A stretch of 8,748 bases of DNA from a bacterium UBA2214. GTDB taxonomy: Bacteria > Zhuqueibacterota > Zhuqueibacteria > Residuimicrobiales > Residuimicrobiaceae. Positions 1 through 5,042 of this stretch are shown one piece after another. The DNA is taken from assembly GCA_002327255.1 (NCBI GenBank), contig DCUM01000258.1, forward strand, positions 13,711-22,458. The letters run 5' to 3'. The first letter of the stretch is position 1. The number at the start of each line of letters is the position of its first letter. The notes under the pieces were generated by a model. It was not told the origin of the DNA. It did not search any database and worked only from the letters and a program-made list of their open reading frames with translations. Both the position numbers and the translations under genes were made by a program.

Positions 1-258
1 GAGTTCAAGGGCACCGGCAATATGGAACTGGTCCTCGACCGCCGTATTTCCGACCGCCGCATCTTCCCGTCCATTGACGTCAACCGTTCGGGCACGCGCA
101 AGGAAGAGCTGTTGCTCAGCGATCTGGAGTTGAACCGGGTGTGGATTTTACGCAAACTGCTCGCCGAGCTCTCCAGCGTCGAAGCCATGGAGTTTTTGCT
201 GGGCAAGATGCAGGGCAGTAAATCAAACAAGCAATTTATCGAGTCGATGAACATGTAA
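1..258 (+). CDS. rho: Transcription termination factor Rho, C-terminal 85 residues (5' truncated by window)
   Basis: Rho is a hexameric RNA-dependent ATPase helicase that ends transcription of untranslated RNA. The reading frame is open from base 1 and encodes the C-terminal part of the ATPase domain. Directly visible are GTGNMELVLDRRISDRR, the segment RIFPSIDVNRSGTRKEELLL, and the final helix region WILRKLLAEL followed by AMEFLLGKM. By comparison with the E. coli protein, the arginine of GTRKEELL (codon 97-99) corresponds to the inter-subunit arginine finger R366, so the visible part looks functional. The stop TAA at 256-258 lies inside a 14-bp palindrome. rho directly before rpmE is a common bacterial order. 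The start and the RNA-binding domain lie outside the window. Confidence 0.97.
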   Translation, partial: EFKGTGNMELVLDRRISDRRIFPSIDVNRSGTRKEELLLSDLELNRVWILRKLLAELSSVEAMEFLLGKMQGSKSNKQFIESMNM

Positions 259-270
259 ATCAATTGATTT
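257..270. repeat. Perfect 14-bp AT-rich palindrome overlapping the rho stop codon
   Basis: AAATCAATTGATTT is its own reverse complement. It begins inside the rho stop codon and touches the left arm of the rpmE leader inverted repeat. As RNA it could form only a 5-bp AT-rich stem with an AATT loop, too weak for a convincing terminator. As DNA it has the symmetry of a dimeric protein binding site, but no regulator is known for it and chance is possible in AT-rich sequence. Confidence 0.45.
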
Positions 271-333
271 TTCTTGCATTTGAGGAAGAAAATATATAAA
301 TTTACGTCTGCAAAACAGATCAAATGCAAGAAA
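270..333 (+). promoter_or_regulatory. Candidate rpmE leader stem-loop (14-bp perfect inverted repeat)
   Basis: The left arm TTTCTTGCATTTGA (270-283) is perfectly complementary to TCAAATGCAAGAAA (320-333). The 36-nt interior contains a small hairpin, TCTG (307-310) with CAGA (316-319), which would stack directly on the long stem. The right arm ends one base before the Shine-Dalgarno GGAGGA (335-340) of rpmE, so folding could affect ribosome access. No U-tract follows, so it is not an intrinsic terminator. L31 genes in several bacterial groups carry autoregulatory leader RNAs, which makes an L31-responsive element a reasonable inference; I do not recognise this structure as one of the described families. 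A weak alternative reading is a promoter with TTGCAT (274-279) and TATAAA (295-300), spacing 15. A transcript from that site would lack the left arm. Confidence 0.5.
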
Positions 334-346
334 TGGAGGAATCACA

Positions 347-559
347 TTGAAAAAGGGCATTCATCCCGAATATAAAGTGGGCACGGTGACCTGCGCATGC
401 GGTCATTCTTTTCAGGTGCGTTCGACCGTTGGCGATTTGAAACTGGATATCTGCTCCAACTGTCATCCATTTTTCACCGGCAAACAGAAATTTATCGATA
501 CCGCCGGCCGTGTGGAACAGTTTCGCCGCAGATATAATCTGCCGAACAAGCAATCTTAG
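347..559 (+). CDS. rpmE: 50S ribosomal protein L31, zinc-binding (C+) type
   Basis: L31 is a small protein of the large ribosomal subunit that helps bridge the two subunits. The 70-residue product begins MKKGIHPEYK and has the four cysteines of the zinc-containing form: C16 and C18 in TCACGHSF, C36 and C39 in ICSNCHPFFTGKQ. The C-terminal part, FIDTAGRVEQFRRRY, is typical of the family, and the length matches. The start is TTG at 347, supported by GGAGGA at 335-340 with a 6-nt spacer and by the conserved K-GIHP N-terminus; no in-frame ATG fits. In zinc-responsive species this form is replaced by a cysteine-free paralogue under zinc starvation; no paralogue is visible here. The gene is followed by an intrinsic terminator and preceded by a structured leader, so it may be expressed with rho or on its own. 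Confidence 0.97.
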   Translation: MKKGIHPEYKVGTVTCACGHSFQVRSTVGDLKLDICSNCHPFFTGKQKFIDTAGRVEQFRRRYNLPNKQS

Positions 560-580
560 CTCAGCGCGCTTTACAATAGA

Positions 581-623
581 ACGGAAGGGTACTTGCCTGA
601 TGGGCAGGACTTTCCGTTTTTTT
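581..623 (+). terminator. Intrinsic terminator after rpmE
   Basis: ACGGAA (581-586) pairs with TTCCGT (612-617), and the run of seven T (617-623) follows at once. The interior contains a second short pairing, TGCC with GGCA. The hairpin starts 21 nt after the rpmE stop and ends 35 nt before the DUF1385 start. It also covers a TTG (593) that would give a longer reading frame for the downstream gene, which argues against that upstream start. Confidence 0.75.
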
Positions 624-658
624 ATTGGTACGCATTGGACTGGAAAAGGATTCGATTT

Positions 659-1597
659 ATGAGTGAACAGGAATCTATGGCGGTAGGCGGGCAGGCCGTC
701 ATCGAAGGGGTGATGATGCGCGGCGCCGACCGCATCGCCATCGCCGTCAGGAAGCCCAACGGAAATATCGCCCTCAAGACGTCGCCTTTTATTTCCATCG
801 TCAAACGGCTGAAATTTCTCAATATCCCCGTATTTCGCGGTGCGGTCATCCTCATCGAAACCCTCTTCCTCGGCGTCCGCGCGCTGAGTTTTTCCGGAGA
901 CGTGGCCATGGAGGAAGAGAAAAAAGCCAAGGGGGATACGCGCGGCAAGAGCAAATGGGATGACCTGTGGATGGGTGTCACCATCCTCTTTTCCCTCGCG
1001 CTCGGCATCGCCTTTTTCTTTTATCTGCCACTGGTACTGACCGATCTGCTGGAACTCGAGACGGGGTGGGGGTTCAATCTCGTCGACGGCCTCATCCGCC
1101 TCATTTTTTTTCTGGCTTATATCTATTTGATCTCGTTGTGGAAAGATATCCGGCGCGTTTTCGAATATCACGGCGCCGAGCACAAGAGCATCTTTGCGTA
1201 TGAGGATCATTTGGAGCTGGTGCCCGCCTCGGCGCGTCCCTTCAAAACCCTGCATCCGCGCTGCGGCACCAGTTTCCTGCTCATCGTCATGGTGGTGAGC
1301 ATCCTGGTTTTTATGTTCCTCGGCAAACCGGAGACCATCTCCGACCGCTTGATCCGCATCGCCTTTGTGCCGCTCATCGGAGGCATCTCTTATGAAGTGA
1401 TCAAACTCTCGGCCAGGGCGTATAAATACCGTTTCCTGCGCTTTTTCATCCTGCCGGGATTGTGGCTGCAGAAAATCACCACCCAGGAGCCGGACGATAC
1501 CCAGTTGGAAGTAGCCATGGTGGCACTGAAATCCGCGCTTGGCATGGACCCCCATGTGGGGCCTTCGCTGGTCGAACCTGTTTCCATAGAGGCTTGA
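659..1597 (+). CDS. DUF1385 family membrane protein (YqhQ-like, COG3872), function unknown
   Basis: The product has 312 residues, close to the family's usual size. The signature GGQAVIEGVMMRG lies at residues 10-22. Further conserved blocks are EYHGAEHK (169-176) and HPRCGTSFL (from 199). H171, E174, H175, H199 and C202 are possible metal ligands, in line with the database label 'predicted metal-dependent enzyme', but no activity is established. I see four hydrophobic segments, about 105-127, 144-160, 206-222 and 233-250, so it is probably an inner membrane protein. The start ATG 659 has AAAGGA (645-650) upstream and places the conserved motif near the N-terminus. An in-frame TTG at 593 is inside the rpmE terminator. 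The gene ends 3 nt before prfA; this family often sits next to prfA and prmC, which suggests, without proof, a link to translation or to membrane proteins. Confidence 0.9.
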   Translation: MSEQESMAVGGQAVIEGVMMRGADRIAIAVRKPNGNIALKTSPFISIVKRLKFLNIPVFRGAVILIETLFLGVRALSFSGDVAMEEEKKAKGDTRGKSKWDDLWMGVTILFSLALGIAFFFYLPLVLTDLLELETGWGFNLVDGLIRLIFFLAYIYLISLWKDIRRVFEYHGAEHKSIFAYEDHLELVPASARPFKTLHPRCGTSFLLIVMVVSILVFMFLGKPETISDRLIRIAFVPLIGGISYEVIKLSARAYKYRFLRFFILPGLWLQKITTQEPDDTQLEVAMVALKSALGMDPHVGPSLVEPVSIEA

Positions 1598-1600
1598 GCC

Positions 1601-2668
1601 GTGATAGACAAACTCGAAGGGCTCGAAAAACGTTATCTGGAGATGCAGCAGCAGCTCGGCGATCCGGAAATCCACAACAAACCGGCCTTGTACCGCGCGA
1701 TCGCCAAGGAAGAAGCCGATCTTTCTGAAATCGTCGGCAAATATCGGGAATACCTCAAGATCCTCAAGGACATCGACGGGGACGAAAGAGTCATCCACGA
1801 CGCCGAAGATCGTGAGCTGGTCGAAATGGCCGAGCAGGAGCTGGCGGAACTGCGGCCGAAAAAACTGGAGCTCGAGGAAAAACTGCGCTGGCTTTTGATT
1901 CCCAAGGATCTCCAGGACAGCCGCAATGCCATCGTGGAAATTCGTGCCGGCACCGGCGGCGACGAGGCCGGTCTCTTCGCCGGTGAATTGTTCCGCATGT
2001 ACCAATACTATGCTGAAACGCAGGGGTGGAAGCTGGAAGTCATCAGTTCGAATCCACAAGGGATCGGCGGTTTTCGCGAGGTCGTTTTTTCCCTGACCGG
2101 CAAGGATGTCTACGGCAAGATGAAATACGAAGGCGGTGTGCATCGCGTGCAGCGCGTCCCTGTGACCGAAGCGAGCGGCCGCATTCACACCTCGGCCGCC
2201 TCGGTGGCGGTATTGCCGGAAGCCGAAGAGATCGACATCGAAATCGATCCCAATGATCTGCGCATCGACGTGTTTCGCTCCTCCGGCCCCGGGGGACAGA
2301 GCGTCAATACCACCGATTCCGCGGTGCGTGTCACGCATATCCCCTCGGGTTTGGTGGTCAGCTGTCAGGATGAAAAATCGCAACACAAGAACAAGGCCAA
2401 AGCCCTCAAGGTGCTGCGGGCGCGCCTCTATGACCGCGTCCTCGAGGAAGAGCAGGCCAAATTGACGGCCAAACGCCGCTCCATGGTCAGCACCGGAGAT
2501 CGCAGCGCCAAGATTCGCACCTATAACTATCCGCAGAACCGCGTCACCGACCACCGCATCGGTCTGACGCTGTACCAGCTCGACAGCGTGCTCCAGGGCA
2601 ACATCGCAGCGTTTATCGAACAACTGCAGGTCGCGGATCGCACCGAGCTGCTCGAAGCGATGAATTGA
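1601..2668 (+). CDS. prfA: Peptide chain release factor 1 (RF1)
   Basis: RF1 recognises UAA and UAG in the ribosomal A site and triggers hydrolysis of peptidyl-tRNA in the cytoplasm. The 355-residue product has the full family architecture: an N-terminal helical domain, the block EIRAGTGGDEAGLFAGELFR, the codon-recognition tripeptide PVT (187-189) in RVPVTEASGRIHTSAASV, and the catalytic GGQ (231-233) in SSGPGGQSVNTTDSAVR. The PxT form of the recognition motif marks RF1, since RF2 has SPF. The length is typical, and there is no sign of the programmed frameshift found in RF2 genes. The start is GTG at 1601, 3 nt after the DUF1385 stop, with GAGG at 1589-1592, which suggests translational coupling. 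The glutamine Q233 is the target of the methyltransferase encoded next. Confidence 0.98.
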   Translation: MIDKLEGLEKRYLEMQQQLGDPEIHNKPALYRAIAKEEADLSEIVGKYREYLKILKDIDGDERVIHDAEDRELVEMAEQELAELRPKKLELEEKLRWLLIPKDLQDSRNAIVEIRAGTGGDEAGLFAGELFRMYQYYAETQGWKLEVISSNPQGIGGFREVVFSLTGKDVYGKMKYEGGVHRVQRVPVTEASGRIHTSAASVAVLPEAEEIDIEIDPNDLRIDVFRSSGPGGQSVNTTDSAVRVTHIPSGLVVSCQDEKSQHKNKAKALKVLRARLYDRVLEEEQAKLTAKRRSMVSTGDRSAKIRTYNYPQNRVTDHRIGLTLYQLDSVLQGNIAAFIEQLQVADRTELLEAMN

Positions 2669-2683
2669 GCCGGGACTCCTGGA

Positions 2684-3586
2684 ATGACGCAAGCGCAAAA
2701 AAAATGGAGCTTGCTGCCCCTGCTGCAGTGGAGCACGGACTATTTGCAGGAGAAAGGCGTCCCTGGCAACCGCCTGCTGGTGGAGCGTCTCCTGGCACAT
2801 GTTCTGCAACTCAGCCGCGTCGAACTCTATCTCAGATTCGACCGGCCGCTCTCGGCGGAGGAACTGGCCACCTACAAGCAACTATTCAAGCGCATCCTCG
2901 AACATGAACCGCTGCAATACGTGCTGGGGGAGACCGAGTTCATGTCGCTGATGTTCTCCGTCGGCACGGGGGTTTTGATTCCACGACCGGAGACCGAACT
3001 GCTGGTCGAAACAGCGCTTGCGGCGGGCAAAGTCCTGGCCGCGCATCAAGACCGTATCGATGTGCTGGACGTGGGGACGGGTTCCGGATGCATCGCCATA
3101 TCGCTGGCGGCTTATCTCGACCGCGCGCAGCTGACGGCGATGGATGTTTCGCTGGAAGCGCTGCAGTGGACGCGCAAAAATGTGGAGCGGCACCAGCTGG
3201 CGCAGCGGATCGATATCGTGCAGCACGATCTGCTGCAGGCGCCACCGCCGCCGTGGCAGCGCAAATTTGACATCCTGGTGGCGAATCCGCCCTATGTCCG
3301 CGCGCAGGAGTACGACCTCCTGGCGCCGGAAATAAGACTGTATGAACCGCGCGAGGCGCTGTGGGCGGGCGACGATGGTTTGATCTACTACCAGCGTCTG
3401 GCGCTTTGGGCCAAAGAAATTTTGAAAGAGCAGGGGCAGTTTTTTGTCGAAATCGGCGATGGCATGGCGGAAGCGGTGCTGTCCCTGTTTCGCGCTCGGG
3501 GATTTCATGACATCACCCTGCAGCGGGATCTGGCAGACAAGGAGCGGCTTGTGCACACCATTACACGAGGAGAAGCCCATGAATGA
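2684..3586 (+). CDS. prmC: Release factor glutamine methyltransferase PrmC (HemK)
   Basis: PrmC uses S-adenosylmethionine to N5-methylate the glutamine of the GGQ motif in release factors, which raises termination efficiency. The 300-residue product has an N-terminal helical substrate-binding domain (about 1-90), then PLQYVLGETEFMSL and PRPETELLVE, the SAM-binding loop DVGTGSGCIAISLA (from D129), and the catalytic NPPY (201-204) that holds the target amide. The later segment EPREALWAGDDGL is also typical. Start ATG 2684 lies 15 nt after the prfA stop, with a modest GGGA (2672-2675) upstream. The 3' end overlaps the next gene by 8 nt. The prfA-prmC pair is a classical enzyme-substrate neighbourhood. 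The old name HemK came from a mistaken link to haem synthesis. Confidence 0.97.
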   Translation: MTQAQKKWSLLPLLQWSTDYLQEKGVPGNRLLVERLLAHVLQLSRVELYLRFDRPLSAEELATYKQLFKRILEHEPLQYVLGETEFMSLMFSVGTGVLIPRPETELLVETALAAGKVLAAHQDRIDVLDVGTGSGCIAISLAAYLDRAQLTAMDVSLEALQWTRKNVERHQLAQRIDIVQHDLLQAPPPPWQRKFDILVANPPYVRAQEYDLLAPEIRLYEPREALWAGDDGLIYYQRLALWAKEILKEQGQFFVEIGDGMAEAVLSLFRARGFHDITLQRDLADKERLVHTITRGEAHE

Positions 3587-4958
3587 GACTATTTTCCGGG
3601 AATATGATATTCGTGGCATCGTGAAAACCGACCTGACCAACGATGTCGTTTATAATATCGGCCGCGGCTATGGCAGCTGGATGAGCCGCCGGGGACACCA
3701 CCGCGTCGCCATCGGCCACGATGTACGCCTGACTTCCCCCCATCTCGCCAAGCTTTTCATCGATGGCGTGATCTCCACCGGCCTGGACGTCGATCACATC
3801 GGCGAGTGCACAACACCGATTTTGTATTATGCCATCCTGCATCTCAAAGCCGGTGGCGGGGTGATGATCACCGGCAGCCACAATCCCATCGAGTTCAACG
3901 GCTTCAAGATGTGTGAGGGACTCGCCTCACTGCATGGAGAAGATATCCAGACGCTCAAGAAGATGATACTCGGCAATGACTATCTCCGCAAGACCGCCGG
4001 ACATGTGACGGAAAAGTCCGTCCTCGAGGATTATATGGAGATGATGCGCGGCAAATTCAAGTTCAGCCGCAAACTGAAAATCGTCATCGATGCGGGCAAT
4101 GGGGCCGCGGGCCCCATCGCGCCCGAGTTGTGGAGCAGTCTGGGGCTGGAGGTGGTGCCGCTCTATTGCGATCCCGATGGCCATTTTCCCAACCATCTGC
4201 CCGACCCCACTGTGCCGAAATACATGCAGGATTTGCGCCAGCTCGTGCTGGCGGAAAAGGCCGATCTCGGCGTCGGTTATGACGGCGACGGCGACCGCGT
4301 CGGCATCGTCGACAACAAAGGCCGCCTGATCTATGCGGATGCGCTCATGGCGATTCTGAGCCGGGATGTCCTCAAGAACCGGCCCGGCGCCACGATCATT
4401 TTTGACGTCAAATGCTCACAGCTGCTGCCCGAACAAATCAGCAAATACGGTGGCAAACCGCTGATGTACAAGACCGGCCATTCCCTGCTCAAGGCCAAGA
4501 TGAAGGAGACCCAGGCGCCCTTTGCCGGGGAGATGTCGGGACACATGTTCTTCGCCGATGAATTCTATGGTTTTGATGACGGCATCTACGCCTCCGGCCG
4601 CATCCTGCGCATGGCCGCCGAATCCACCAAAACCTTCGCCGACATCTTCGACGAACTGCCCGTCTTTGTCTCGACGCCGGAGATACGCGCGGAGTGCCCG
4701 GACACGGAGAAATTCGCCGTGATCGAAAAAATGGTGCAGTCGTTCAGCAAAGAGTACGAAACCGTGACCATTGACGGCGCGCGGGTTCTGTTCGGAGATG
4801 GCTGGGGACTGGTGCGCGCCTCCAACACACAGCCGGTGCTGGTGCTGCGCTTCGAAGCCAAAACCACAACGCGCCTGGAAGAGATCATGGCCATCTTCAA
4901 AAAGAAACTGGATCAGTTCCCTTCGGTCTCCTATGATCCAGGCGATTTTTCTGTGTGA
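3579..4958 (+). CDS. Phosphomannomutase/phosphoglucomutase, AlgC type (alpha-D-phosphohexomutase)
   Basis: Enzymes of this family interconvert hexose-6-phosphates and hexose-1-phosphates, feeding GDP-mannose and UDP-glucose synthesis for envelope and exopolysaccharides. The 459-residue product has all four signature loops in order: the phosphoserine loop TGSHNP (98-103, S100 catalytic), the metal loop DGDGDR (235-240), the sugar loop GEMSGH (317-322) and the phosphate loop RASNTQP (413-419). The Gly in TGSHNP and the RASNTxPVLVLRFEA ending resemble Pseudomonas AlgC, which acts on both mannose and glucose phosphates, so dual specificity is inferred. Start ATG 3579 has GAGGAG at 3567-3572 and gives the usual N-terminus MNETIFREYDIRG. 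A longer frame from GTG 3444 lies within prmC and is rejected. The 8-nt overlap with prmC indicates translational coupling. A strong terminator follows. Confidence 0.95.
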   Translation: MNETIFREYDIRGIVKTDLTNDVVYNIGRGYGSWMSRRGHHRVAIGHDVRLTSPHLAKLFIDGVISTGLDVDHIGECTTPILYYAILHLKAGGGVMITGSHNPIEFNGFKMCEGLASLHGEDIQTLKKMILGNDYLRKTAGHVTEKSVLEDYMEMMRGKFKFSRKLKIVIDAGNGAAGPIAPELWSSLGLEVVPLYCDPDGHFPNHLPDPTVPKYMQDLRQLVLAEKADLGVGYDGDGDRVGIVDNKGRLIYADALMAILSRDVLKNRPGATIIFDVKCSQLLPEQISKYGGKPLMYKTGHSLLKAKMKETQAPFAGEMSGHMFFADEFYGFDDGIYASGRILRMAAESTKTFADIFDELPVFVSTPEIRAECPDTEKFAVIEKMVQSFSKEYETVTIDGARVLFGDGWGLVRASNTQPVLVLRFEAKTTTRLEEIMAIFKKKLDQFPSVSYDPGDFSV

Positions 4959-4968
4959 TTCTTGTCAT

Positions 4969-5017
4969 CCTTTGAGCATGCCGTCGTTTTTTGACGGCAT
5001 GCTCAAAGGCCTTTTTT
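4969..5017 (+). terminator. Strong intrinsic terminator / possible attenuator ahead of rnr
   Basis: The left arm CCTTTGAGCATGCCGTC (4969-4985) and right arm GACGGCATGCTCAAAGG (4993-5009) form a perfect 17-bp stem with a 7-nt loop, GTTTTTT. A run of six T (5012-5017) follows two bases later. The hairpin begins 11 nt after the phosphohexomutase stop. There is no matching T-tract on the other strand, so it acts in the + direction. Only 25 nt separate its end from the RNase R start, so any promoter for rnr would have to lie upstream of or overlap the hairpin. Confidence 0.92.
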
Positions 5018-5042
5018 CCTTCTCTTTGGCGTGAGGTGCATC

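Noticed and set aside
320..2881. Very long open frame on the minus strand (853 codons) opposite rpmE, DUF1385 and prfA
   Set aside because: It lies wholly antisense to three strongly supported genes, and its product is Gln/His/Asp/Arg-rich with no recognisable domain. Long antisense frames are a common by-product of GC-rich codon usage.
3444..3578. 45-residue N-terminal extension of the phosphohexomutase from GTG 3444
   Set aside because: It would be encoded inside prmC in another frame, and the family N-terminus MNETIFREYDIRG begins at ATG 3579 with a good ribosome binding site.
5031..5042. GTG start for RNase R four codons upstream
   Set aside because: It overlaps the Shine-Dalgarno TGAGGTG that serves ATG 5043, and adds only VRCI.
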